5,999 bases of DNA from Lutibacter sp. UBA4458 (GCA_002390165.1 DGOU01000087.1:1416-7414), one strand, 5' to 3'; positions 1 through 5,999 are shown, numbered from the stretch's first letter. Program-made: numbers and translations. Notes: generated from the sequence alone by a model not told the origin.

Positions 1-766
1 TTTTACTTTCATCTTGCAATATTTTTATAACGTCTAGTAATTGATGATTATAATATTTTTCTATAATATTTCTATATTCACAATAGGTTAAAAAATGATT
101 GATTTTTTCTTTCGGAATTTTTAATACCTTTATAAAAAAGGGTAGGCCTAAAGTTTCTACAATTTTAACTGGAAAAGCTTTTTTTTGAAGCACAAGTTTC
201 TTAAACTTTTTTAATTTTTCATATCTTTTGTCAGGAATACTAGCGCTTCCGCCAACGCCATTCATTTGAATAGGATTTGTAAATGTTTCTGCATTTGGTG
301 GTTTTGTATAATCTGGAGTTATATATTTAAATGAGAAGGCATTAATTTCATTTATATTTAAAGTGAAATTGGATTTAGGAGTTTTATCTTTTGGTTTATT
401 TTTACTGTCTAAAACCAAATCTCCAGTTATTTTATTAGAAACAAATACTTCTTCTAAAATAGTAACCGATGGAGTAAGTTGGATAACTATTGGTTTAATA
501 GCATTCCATATTCTATTAGTTATTACTATTTTTTTTATTTGATATTGTAAAGACGATATAAGTAAAGTATCCATTAATTTAGCAGAAATAGTAAAATCTC
601 CATTATCATTACTAATAGTTCCTAATTTTGTGTTTAAGTTTATAACTGCTACATTTTTAAGATGTTTTTGATGATTTAAAAGCTTCCCTGTTAAGGCTTT
701 GTGGTTTTGTTGACTATAGCAATTTAAAGCAACAAATAGTAAACAAAATAAATTTAAGGCTTTCAT
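1..766 (-). CDS. Exported carboxypeptidase-like regulatory domain protein (3' end cut by window edge)
   Basis: Reading the minus strand from the ATG at 766-764 gives 255 codons without a stop up to the left edge, so only the C-terminus is missing. Residues 1-19 form a signal peptide (MK, hydrophobic core, then YSQ followed by Gln), which predicts export. Residues about 25-110 resemble the CarboxypepD_reg-like beta-sandwich: a 'G-K-L-L' strand, the turn GTISNDNGDFTI at 49-60, the strand TLLISSLQYQ at 67-76, and a closing LEEVFV at 104-109. This domain is common at the N-terminus of Bacteroidota surface proteins, including TonB-dependent receptors, but no barrel or plug follows here. Residues 111-255 are a polar, Lys-rich region ending in a helical part (IPKEKINHFLTYCEY at 217-231). 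Similar flavobacterial proteins are, as I recall, about 260-280 residues, so little is probably missing. There is no enzymatic motif and the function is unknown. It is divergent from pepE. Confidence 0.8.
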   Translation of the reverse strand, partial: MKALNLFCLLFVALNCYSQQNHKALTGKLLNHQKHLKNVAVINLNTKLGTISNDNGDFTISAKLMDTLLISSLQYQIKKIVITNRIWNAIKPIVIQLTPSVTILEEVFVSNKITGDLVLDSKNKPKDKTPKSNFTLNINEINAFSFKYITPDYTKPPNAETFTNPIQMNGVGGSASIPDKRYEKLKKFKKLVLQKKAFPVKIVETLGLPFFIKVLKIPKEKINHFLTYCEYRNIIEKYYNHQLLDVIKILQDESK

Positions 767-796
767 TAAAGCAAATAAAACCAATGAAATCTTAAA

Positions 797-824
797 ATTG
801 TATTAATAAGTCTATAAATTTTTG
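797..824 (+). promoter_or_regulatory. Possible Bacteroidota-type promoter for pepE
   Basis: The 101-bp gap between the two divergent genes (767-867) must hold any promoter for pepE. On the plus strand an ATTG at 797-800 lies 16 bases before AATTTTTG at 817-824. This resembles the Bacteroidota -33 TTTG / -7 TAnnTTTG consensus, but the 'TA' of the -7 box is AA and the spacing is short. Transcription would begin near 830, leaving a leader of about 38 nt that includes a small inverted repeat, TAAAG (826-830) with CTTTA (834-838). I saw no comparable match on the minus strand for the divergent gene. The assignment is by eye and weak. Confidence 0.22.
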
Positions 825-867
825 TTAAAGAAGCTTTAGTTGTATTTTTATAAAAATATTAAAGTTC

Positions 868-1575
868 ATGAAAAAATTAATTATAGCAAGCACTTCCACC
901 GTACATGGAAAGGATTATTTAGAATATATTTTACCTGTTTTAAGTAATCATTTTAAAGAAATAAACGAAATTTTGTTTATTCCTTATGCACGCCCAAGTG
1001 GGTTAACTTTTGAGGAATATACCGAGAGAGCTAAAACTGCTTTTCAAAAAATAAATATTAATGTAGTTGGAATTCACGAATATACAAACGCAGTGGATGC
1101 AGTTAATAATGCGAAAGGAATTTTTATTGGCGGTGGAAATACTTTTTTATTGTTGAAAACATTATATGAGAAAAAAGTTTTATCTGCAGTTAAAAATGTA
1201 GTTGAAAATGGCGTTCCATATTTTGGAACAAGTGCAGGAAGTAATATTACAGGGCTTACTATTCAAAACACAAATGATATGCCAATAGTTTATCCGCCAA
1301 CTTTTCAAGCTCTTGGGTTTTTAAATTTTAATCTTAATCCTCATTATTTAGATCCAGATGAAAATTCAACTCATATGGGAGAGACCAGAGAAACTCGTAT
1401 AAAGGAGTTTCATTTTTATAACACAATACCGGTGCTTGGGTTAAGAGAAGGAAGTTGGTTAGATGTAAGAGGAAACCGAGTAATTTTAAAAGGAGATTTA
1501 GATGCCAGATTATTTCAATCAGAAAAAGCGCCATTAGAAATTTCTCCAGAAACTAATTTAAGTTTTTTAATGTAG
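868..1575 (+). CDS. pepE: Dipeptidase E (alpha-aspartyl dipeptidase, peptidase family S51)
   Basis: The product is a 235-residue cytoplasmic serine peptidase of family S51, which hydrolyses dipeptides with N-terminal aspartate. All family landmarks are visible: the Rossmann-like first strand KKLIIAST, GGGNT at 88-92, and the nucleophile elbow GTSAGSN at 120-126, with Ser122 in the S-A-G context. By alignment to the Salmonella enzyme (229 residues; Ser120, Asp135, His157) the triad here is Ser122, Asp137 (in NTNDMPI) and His159 (in NPHY). All three are shifted by exactly +2, so the active site appears intact. There is no signal peptide. The ATG at 868 is preceded by A/T-rich DNA without a Shine-Dalgarno sequence, which is usual in this phylum. 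The gene stands alone on the plus strand, and its TAG lies 9 bp inside the end of the convergent lipoprotein gene. It is probably a salvage peptidase; close S51 relatives such as cyanophycinase have different surroundings and sequence. Confidence 0.95.
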   Translation: MKKLIIASTSTVHGKDYLEYILPVLSNHFKEINEILFIPYARPSGLTFEEYTERAKTAFQKININVVGIHEYTNAVDAVNNAKGIFIGGGNTFLLLKTLYEKKVLSAVKNVVENGVPYFGTSAGSNITGLTIQNTNDMPIVYPPTFQALGFLNFNLNPHYLDPDENSTHMGETRETRIKEFHFYNTIPVLGLREGSWLDVRGNRVILKGDLDARLFQSEKAPLEISPETNLSFLM

Positions 1576-1576
1576 T
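1552..1576. terminator. Weak AT-rich hairpin spanning the two convergent stop codons
   Basis: Arms 1552-1561 (ACTAATTTAA) and 1567-1576 (TTAATGTAGT) pair at 8 of 10 positions around a 5-nt loop (GTTTT), with a two-base mismatch in the middle. The hairpin covers the stop codons of both pepE and the lipoprotein gene, where termination in both directions would be expected. Only one G-C pair is present, and neither strand has a clean U-tract afterwards, so a role as a bidirectional terminator is speculative. Confidence 0.15.
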
Positions 1577-2274
1577 GATTGCAACCAATTACCAACAATT
1601 TTACCATCTAAAGACTGTTGAATTTTTGGTGGAAGATCATTAAAAGTCTGTTTAATTTTAAACGTGTCTATTTTAGTAGTTTTTAAATGATCTGCTAACA
1701 ACATTGCGGCTAAATAAGAATTTTTATGGTGTTCAATAAAATGATAACTATAATTGGTGAATTCATTTTCTATAGTTTCCATTTTTTGTTTAATTTTTTG
1801 AAGTTTTTCAACATTGTTTTCTAATCTAGCTTTTTGAAACTGAGGATATAAATAATCTACTTTTTTAAATATTCCTTTAGAAGTGTTTTTATAACTTATC
1901 AATAATGTGTTTAATGGAGAGCCTATTATTTTTGGATCATTAAATTCATTATATTTTATAGATACAGAAAAGATTTGAGGCTCAATAATTATCATTACAA
2001 TAGCCGATAATTTTTTAAACGTTAGGGTAAAACGTTCAGGTGAAAGAATATTTCCTTTAAAAATAAATTTATTATTAACTACTGTGGATGAATCTATTTT
2101 AAAAAGAGAATCATTTTTTATTTTATTCAAATAAACCATTCTTGTATCAAAATCTACGCTTCCATTTAAAGTGTATTTGGTTGTAATAGTGGATTGGGAG
2201 CTAATTTTTTTTATTGGTTTTTGCTTACAACTAAAAATAACTAAAAAAATAAAAAGGAAAACCCAGTTTTTCAT
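1567..2274 (-). CDS. DUF4369-like lipoprotein (TlpA-type N-terminal region without thioredoxin domain)
   Basis: The product is a 235-residue predicted lipoprotein. Residues 1-16 are a short, very hydrophobic signal peptide ending in IFSC, a plausible lipobox with Cys16 as the lipidated residue; KQK follows. Residues about 34-125 look like the DUF4369 beta-rich domain: YTLNGSVDF at 34-42, MVYLNK at 46-51, the F-x-F-x-G strand FIFKG at 70-74, and IIGSPLN at 116-122. Residues 130-200 are mostly helical and charged. A tail with 'HKNSYLAAMLLADHL' (183-197) and 'SLDGKIVGNWL' (221-231) resembles the linker that precedes the thioredoxin fold in TlpA/ResA-like proteins of this phylum. Here the protein ends at that point, with no CxxC. 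The ATG lies 16 bp after ribB, so it is probably the last gene of the operon, and its final codons overlap pepE. The function is unknown; the domain call is from pattern recognition. Confidence 0.75.
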   Translation of the reverse strand: MKNWVFLFIFLVIFSCKQKPIKKISSQSTITTKYTLNGSVDFDTRMVYLNKIKNDSLFKIDSSTVVNNKFIFKGNILSPERFTLTFKKLSAIVMIIIEPQIFSVSIKYNEFNDPKIIGSPLNTLLISYKNTSKGIFKKVDYLYPQFQKARLENNVEKLQKIKQKMETIENEFTNYSYHFIEHHKNSYLAAMLLADHLKTTKIDTFKIKQTFNDLPPKIQQSLDGKIVGNWLQSLH

Positions 2275-2290
2275 AAAAAAATATTTTTAC

Positions 2291-3442
2291 TTAATAGTTT
2301 ATGTATTCCATAATTTCAAGACCATAACCTGTCATCCCTACTCTTTTTCTAAAGGTTGTAGCATTAGATAAAACACGTAATTTTGTAAGGTTAATGTCTC
2401 TTAATATTTGAGCTCCAATACCATAATCTTTTTCATCCATTTTAATATTTGGGGTATAAGAGGTGTTTTCTTTCTGACTTTTTTTTACAATTTCTAATCT
2501 GTTTAGTAAATCGTACGATTGATTTTCTTGATTTATAAAAATAACAGCTCCTTTTCCTTCTTTGTTAATAGCTTCAAAAACGCGCTTTAATTTATGATCT
2601 GGATTTTTAGTTAATGTTCCTAAAATATCATTGTTTACTAAGGCAGAGTTTACTTTTATTAATACTTCTTCATCTTTTTTAATAGTTCCTTTGCTTAAAA
2701 CTAAATGTACTTGATTGTTTGTGGTTTGTTTGTATGCTCGTAATCTGTATTCTCCAAATCGTGTATTTAAGTTAAAATCATCAACCAATTCAATTAACGA
2801 ATCGTTTTCCATTCTATATTCTACTAAATCTTCAATGGATACAATTTTTAAATCGAATTCTTTGGCAATTTTCATAAGTTGTGGCAAACGTGCCATAGTG
2901 CCATCTTCATTCATAATTTCAACAATTACCCCTGTTGGATGCAAGCCTGCTAATTTTGCCAAATCTGTTGCGGCTTCGGTGTGGCCTGTTCTTCTTAAAA
3001 CACCACCATCTCTAGCTTTTAAAGGGAAAATATGACCTGGACGACTTAAATCATGAGGTTTTGTACTTAATTCCGTTAGGGATTTTACAGTAGTAGCTCT
3101 GTCTCTAGCTGAAATGCCTGTGGTTACTCCTTTACCATGATAATCAATAGATACTGTAAATGCAGTTCCTAAAGGGTCGGTATTTATGCCAACCATTAAA
3201 TCAAGTTTTAATTCTTTAGAGCGGCTTTCTGTAATTGGAGCACAAATTAGCCCACGACCATGAGTAGCCATAAAATTTATCATTTTTGGAGTTACCAACT
3301 CTGCGGCAGCAACAAAATCACCTTCATTTTCTCTATTTTCATCATCAACTACAATTACAATTTGCCCATTCTTTATAGCTTCAATTGCTTCGTTAATTGT
3401 ATTTAATTTAAAGCTATTTTCCATCGTTTTCATGATACTCAT
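2291..3442 (-). CDS. ribB: 3,4-dihydroxy-2-butanone 4-phosphate synthase with degenerate GTP cyclohydrolase II-like domain
   Basis: The protein has 383 residues. Residues about 10-213 are the RibB domain, which makes 3,4-dihydroxy-2-butanone 4-phosphate and formate from ribulose 5-phosphate for riboflavin synthesis. Visible motifs are the acidic loop DDENRENEGD (33-42, metal and substrate binding), HGRGLIC (61-67), TTGISARDRATT (107-118), RPGHIFPL (134-141) and GHTEAA (153-158, with the metal-ligand His154). Residues about 225-383 have the RibA fold and keep structural motifs such as DYGIGAQILRD (339-349) and GYGLEIME (372-379). However, they lack the three zinc cysteines and the QEGRGIG loop, so this half is almost certainly not a cyclohydrolase. 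A separate ribA is expected elsewhere. Three in-frame ATGs (codons 1, 4 and 7) lie close together. The first leaves a 1-bp gap to the permease stop; the third (3424) fits common RibB N-termini equally well. Translation is probably coupled to the upstream gene. Confidence 0.95.
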   Translation of the reverse strand: MSIMKTMENSFKLNTINEAIEAIKNGQIVIVVDDENRENEGDFVAAAELVTPKMINFMATHGRGLICAPITESRSKELKLDLMVGINTDPLGTAFTVSIDYHGKGVTTGISARDRATTVKSLTELSTKPHDLSRPGHIFPLKARDGGVLRRTGHTEAATDLAKLAGLHPTGVIVEIMNEDGTMARLPQLMKIAKEFDLKIVSIEDLVEYRMENDSLIELVDDFNLNTRFGEYRLRAYKQTTNNQVHLVLSKGTIKKDEEVLIKVNSALVNNDILGTLTKNPDHKLKRVFEAINKEGKGAVIFINQENQSYDLLNRLEIVKKSQKENTSYTPNIKMDEKDYGIGAQILRDINLTKLRVLSNATTFRKRVGMTGYGLEIMEYINY

Positions 3443-3443
3443 T

Positions 3444-4877
3444 TTAAGTTTTACTAAATTTTTGAAACAGTTTTTTTATTTTATCAAATACTGAATCTAT
3501 ATTAAATATTCCCATTCCTTTGGTGGCTCGTCTAGTTAACAATATACCTAGAGGTAACATAATTAAAGTTGCTAGCCAACTACCAATTTGCGCTGAAATT
3601 GCACTTTCTTCTGCTAAATTTTTACCAAGTTGTGTTATAAAAAAGTAAATTACAAATATAATAATTGCAAATATCATAGGCACTCCAAATCCACCTTTTC
3701 TAATAATGGAACCTAAAGGAGCTCCTATAAAAAATAAAACTAAACAGGCTAAAGAAAAGGAAATTCGATATCCAAATTCGTAATCGTATAAATTTAATTG
3801 TTTTCTTCGGTCTTTAAATCCTTTTTTTCTAACATTATTTCGTTCCATTATTCTATCAATTTTCCGGATGGCTTCATCAAAAATTATACTTTGGTTTTTT
3901 ATAACAAAATTTTCAAGAATTGGATAACTAATTTGTTTATTAATGGTAGAATCTGGATATTTATGTAAATTTTTAACTTCTAATGTTTTGTCTAATATAT
4001 TGGTTCTGCCCTTAATATATTCATCGTAGCTTTTTTTATTATCTTTTGAAATAGAATCTAATTGCTTGATACTTAACATGCCATGATGTTGTTTTATTTT
4101 TTCATCATTTAAACTAGTATCATTAAAGGAAGATATATCAATATTAATGGTATAATTATCAAAACTAGCATTAGAAAAAGGCATTTTGGCTCTATCCGTT
4201 GGAGTCATTATTTTTTTAATATTATCTTCATAATATTTTCCGTTTTCAAGAGTTAAAGTTAAATACTTACTGCCGGGCTCCGTTGAAATAATTCCCTTTT
4301 TTGCAGTTATTACTTTTATTTTTCCTCTTCCTTTAGTTAAATCAGCAATTTGTATGTTTTTAAGAAGATTTTTTTCCTCACCATATTTTTCCTCAAATTT
4401 TATACTATAACCAGGTATTTCAGTGTTAAAAGAACCAGGAACCAGTGCTAATGCCGGTTTTTTCTTTTTCATATTTAAGTACAAATTCTTTTGTTTAAGT
4501 GTTGCCCATGGATAAATATTATTTAGAAAAACAAAATTTAATGCACTCAGTAATAGGGTTAAAAATATAAGAGGCTTAATTACTCTTTTTAGTGAAATTC
4601 CTGTTGATTTTATAGCAGCCATTTCGTAGTTTTCGGATAAATTTCCGAGAGCCATTATAGAGGATAAAAGAATTCCAATTGGCAATGCGGTTGGGGTAAG
4701 TATTAAACCTAAATACCAAAGAAATTTAAGAATAAAAAATAAGTCGATTCCTTTACCTGCAATTTGGTCAAAAGCTAGCCATAAAGCTTGCATTACCAAA
4801 ACAAATAGTACCACAAAAAACGTTGCTAAAAATGGTTGTAAAAAACTTTTTAAAATGTATTTATCAAGTACTTTCAA
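3444..4877 (-). CDS. LptF/LptG family lipopolysaccharide export permease (YjgP/YjgQ), TTG start
   Basis: The 477-residue inner-membrane protein belongs to the LptF/LptG family, which with the ATPase LptB drives lipopolysaccharide from the inner membrane to the periplasmic bridge. Residues 1-10 (MKVLDKYILK) match the family start. Three membrane segments lie at about 12-36, 46-76 and 98-120. The cytoplasmic loop with ENYEMAAIKSTGIS (82-95) corresponds to the LptB-contacting coupling helix. Residues about 125-250 are the periplasmic jellyroll. Membrane segments at about 370-390, 398-417 and 430-449 follow, with the conserved GAPLGSIIRKGGFGVP at 385-400. E. coli LptF and LptG are about 360 residues; most of the extra length is a polar stretch at 254-365. 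The start codon is TTG (4877-4875): an in-frame stop at 4895-4893 and no ATG before codon 29 leave no other good choice. It lies 5 bp after lolA and 1 bp before ribB. Whether it plays the LptF or the LptG role cannot be told here. Confidence 0.93.
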   Translation of the reverse strand: MKVLDKYILKSFLQPFLATFFVVLFVLVMQALWLAFDQIAGKGIDLFFILKFLWYLGLILTPTALPIGILLSSIMALGNLSENYEMAAIKSTGISLKRVIKPLIFLTLLLSALNFVFLNNIYPWATLKQKNLYLNMKKKKPALALVPGSFNTEIPGYSIKFEEKYGEEKNLLKNIQIADLTKGRGKIKVITAKKGIISTEPGSKYLTLTLENGKYYEDNIKKIMTPTDRAKMPFSNASFDNYTINIDISSFNDTSLNDEKIKQHHGMLSIKQLDSISKDNKKSYDEYIKGRTNILDKTLEVKNLHKYPDSTINKQISYPILENFVIKNQSIIFDEAIRKIDRIMERNNVRKKGFKDRRKQLNLYDYEFGYRISFSLACLVLFFIGAPLGSIIRKGGFGVPMIFAIIIFVIYFFITQLGKNLAEESAISAQIGSWLATLIMLPLGILLTRRATKGMGIFNIDSVFDKIKKLFQKFSKT

Positions 4878-4882
4878 TGCGT

Positions 4883-5536
4883 TTATTTTGGCTCAGAAAT
4901 AGTGTAATTTTTTTGATCTCTATACTTTTTTATATCAAATTTAAAAATACTATCAGGTATTGTTTGGTTAGTTTTAAAGGTCCTGATTTCTAAAGTGGTA
5001 GTGGTTTTATTTTTACCAATTTCAATAATATTAAAAATATGTTTTGTTTTAATATCAATACCAATTAATATATTTTTTACATCAGAATTTGTGTCAATAG
5101 GAGTAAGGTTTACATATTGAATTTTTATTCCGTCAATAGTTTTTAAATCTCCCATATTATAGATATAGCCACTTTTATAAAAAGTAAACATTTTTGATGG
5201 AGTTAACTGTTTTTCATCATTTTTATCAGGTTTTTCAATAATTACTTCTTCATCTTCATGAATAATTAAATATATTTTTTGACCATCAAAAATTTGCTCT
5301 GTTCCCATATAATTTAAATGGTACAAATCTCCTTTTACAGTAACATTTCCTCTTGTTTGTTGATGTACATCTGCTTCTACATTGTCTAAATTATGCGTAA
5401 ATTCAATTGTAATGTTGTTGTAGGTTTCTGTATTTTTTGCAACTTCATCTAATAAAGTTTTTGCTGCATTGGAATTTTGACTATATGCAATAAAATTGAT
5501 TAATGTTAAGATAACTATTGGTAGTAATTTTTTCAT
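4883..5536 (-). CDS. lolA: LolA-like periplasmic outer-membrane lipoprotein carrier
   Basis: The predicted product is a 217-residue periplasmic chaperone that carries lipoproteins from the inner to the outer membrane. I chose the ATG at 5536-5534 because it gives a textbook signal peptide (MKKLLPIVILTLINFIAYSQ, cleavage after Gln20) and sits 13 bp past the ftsK stop. An in-frame ATG at 5563 would add nine polar residues in front of the signal and overlap ftsK by 14 bp, which is less likely. The mature start (AAKTLLDEVAKNTETYNNIT, then IEFTHNL) fits the LolA N-terminal helix and first strand. It is followed by alternating beta-strands with the typical 'GNVTVKGDLYHLNYMGTEQIFDG' region, in which the lipid-binding half-barrel is built, and 'TPSKMFTFYKSGYIY'. 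The length fits Bacteroidota LolA proteins (around 210-220), and the sequence is far from E. coli LolA. Lying between ftsK and an LptF/G permease supports an envelope-transport role. Confidence 0.88.
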   Translation of the reverse strand: MKKLLPIVILTLINFIAYSQNSNAAKTLLDEVAKNTETYNNITIEFTHNLDNVEADVHQQTRGNVTVKGDLYHLNYMGTEQIFDGQKIYLIIHEDEEVIIEKPDKNDEKQLTPSKMFTFYKSGYIYNMGDLKTIDGIKIQYVNLTPIDTNSDVKNILIGIDIKTKHIFNIIEIGKNKTTTTLEIRTFKTNQTIPDSIFKFDIKKYRDQKNYTISEPK

Positions 5537-5549
5537 TTTTAATAAGATA

Positions 5550-5999
5550 TTATTTTTCTCCATAATCTAATAATTTATTTAAAGCCATTTCATCGGGCAC
5601 TAATACTTGGCGGGCTTTACTTCCTTCAAACGGTCCAACTATTCCTGCAGCTTCTAACTGGTCAATAATTCTACCTGCTCTGTTGTAACCTAATTTTAAT
5701 TTTCGTTGTAATAGCGATGTAGAACCTTGTTGTGCATGCACAATAATTAAAGCGGCATCTCTAAACAATTTATCTCGTTCGCTAATATCAATATCAAGAC
5801 TTGTGCCAGTTTCTTCGCCACTATATTCAGGTAACAAATAAGCGTTTGCATAGGCTCTTTGGGAGCCAATAAAGTCCGTTATTTTATCTACTTCTGGAGT
5901 ATCTACAAAAGCACATTGCAAACGAATTAAATCGTTTCCGCCAGAATATAATAAGTCTCCTTTACCAATTAGTTGATCGGCTCCTTGAGAATCTAAAAT
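5550..5999 (-). CDS. ftsK: DNA translocase FtsK, C-terminal part (5' end beyond window)
   Basis: The reading frame is open from the right edge to TAA at 5552-5550, giving the last 149 residues of FtsK, the septal ATPase that pumps chromosomal DNA and activates XerCD recombination at dif. The first visible residues, ILDSQGADQLIGKGDLLYSG, are the end of the RecA-like motor domain, and LIRLQCAFVDTPEVDKITDFI (visible residues 24-44) is a highly conserved segment. From about visible residue 75 (ERDKLFRDAALIIVHAQQ) to 136 is the gamma winged-helix domain, including KLGYNRAGRIIDQLEAAGIVG (102-122), the helix that reads the polar KOPS-type sequences. The C-terminal end PFEGSKARQVLVP is also typical. 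A TTG at 5921-5919 is an internal leucine codon, not a start. The N-terminal membrane domain, linker and Walker motifs lie outside the window. It is the most upstream visible gene of the run. Confidence 0.97.
   Translation of the reverse strand: MLDSQGADQLIGKGDLLYSGGNDLIRLQCAFVDTPEVDKITDFIGSQRAYANAYLLPEYSGEETGTSLDIDISERDKLFRDAALIIVHAQQGSTSLLQRKLKLGYNRAGRIIDQLEAAGIVGPFEGSKARQVLVPDEMALNKLLDYGEK

Larger units (their letters stand above)
1567..5999 (-). other. Predicted operon ftsK-lolA-lptF/G-ribB-DUF4369 lipoprotein
   Basis: Five genes on the minus strand follow each other with gaps of about 13, 5, 1 and 16 bp. None of these gaps could hold a promoter of ordinary size or an intrinsic terminator, so co-transcription is likely. 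Close stop-to-start spacing at lolA/permease and permease/ribB suggests translational coupling. The unit begins beyond the right edge and ends at 1567 against the convergent pepE. Internal promoters inside coding sequence cannot be excluded. Confidence 0.75.

Noticed and set aside
719..766. Lipobox at Cys16 of the carboxypeptidase-like regulatory domain protein
   Set aside because: The context is ALNC, with Asn at -1, which does not fit the usual small residue. The YSQ end just after it is a better signal peptidase I site.
767..867. A small RNA or regulatory repeat in the only sizeable intergenic region
   Set aside because: It holds only a 5-bp inverted repeat (826-838) and homopolymer-like A/T runs, with no stable hairpin, tRNA-like shape or direct repeat that I can see.
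2715..3035. A 106-codon open frame on the plus strand antisense to ribB
   Set aside because: It lies wholly within the well-supported RibB coding region, resembles no family I know, and is explained by low GC use of sense codons on the other strand. The same applies to the short frames at 1334-1534 and 2171-2371.
3424..3480. FMN riboswitch upstream of ribB
   Set aside because: Only 1 bp separates ribB from the permease stop, and the upstream DNA is coding. I saw none of the conserved RFN-element segments.
5550..5921. A separate 123-codon gene at the right end
   Set aside because: Its supposed start is a TTG that is an internal leucine codon. The frame continues to the window edge with unmistakable FtsK sequence, so this is the 3' end of ftsK.
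1..5999. An undescribed multi-gene system, mobile element or CRISPR array
   Set aside because: All the genes belong to recognisable chromosomal families in a tight housekeeping order. There are no transposase or integrase genes, terminal repeats, regularly spaced repeats or abrupt composition changes visible by eye.

Overview
The window looks like an ordinary chromosomal segment from a member of the Flavobacteriaceae (phylum Bacteroidota). The evidence is strong AT richness, starts preceded by A/T-rich DNA without clear Shine-Dalgarno sequences, signal peptides ending in Ser-Gln ('YSQ'), and families typical of the phylum: a DUF4369-like lipoprotein, a carboxypeptidase-like regulatory-domain protein, an extended LptF/LptG permease, and a RibB fused to a decayed RibA domain. 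The genus cannot be told from the sequence alone.

Layout. From 1 to 766, on the minus strand, lies a nearly complete exported protein with an N-terminal CarboxypepD_reg-like beta-sandwich; its C-terminus runs off the left edge. A 101-bp divergent intergenic region (767-867) separates it from pepE (868-1575, plus strand), a cytoplasmic S51 Asp-dipeptidase with an intact catalytic triad. pepE converges on, and overlaps by 9 bp, the last gene of a compact minus-strand run occupying the rest of the window. In transcription order this run is: ftsK 3' end (5999-5550, its 5' part lies beyond the right edge), lolA (5536-4883), an LptF/LptG-type permease (4877-3444), ribB (3442-2291), and a DUF4369-like lipoprotein (2274-1567). 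Gaps are only about 13, 5, 1 and 16 bp, so these five are probably one transcription unit.

Biological reading. The run combines chromosome segregation at the septum (FtsK), lipoprotein traffic to the outer membrane (LolA), lipopolysaccharide export (LptF/G), riboflavin precursor synthesis (RibB) and an uncharacterised envelope lipoprotein. From general knowledge, ftsK-lolA-lptF/G-ribB is a recurring housekeeping order in flavobacteria. Nothing points to horizontal transfer, mobile elements, CRISPR, RNA genes or a new defence or secretion system.

The points worth a second look are modest. The permease appears to start at TTG, with no ATG available. The RibA half of RibB lacks every zinc cysteine. 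The permease has roughly 110 extra polar residues before its last membrane helices. The DUF4369-like lipoprotein appears to be a TlpA-type N-terminal half without its thioredoxin domain. The pepE and lipoprotein genes overlap tail to tail across a weak hairpin.
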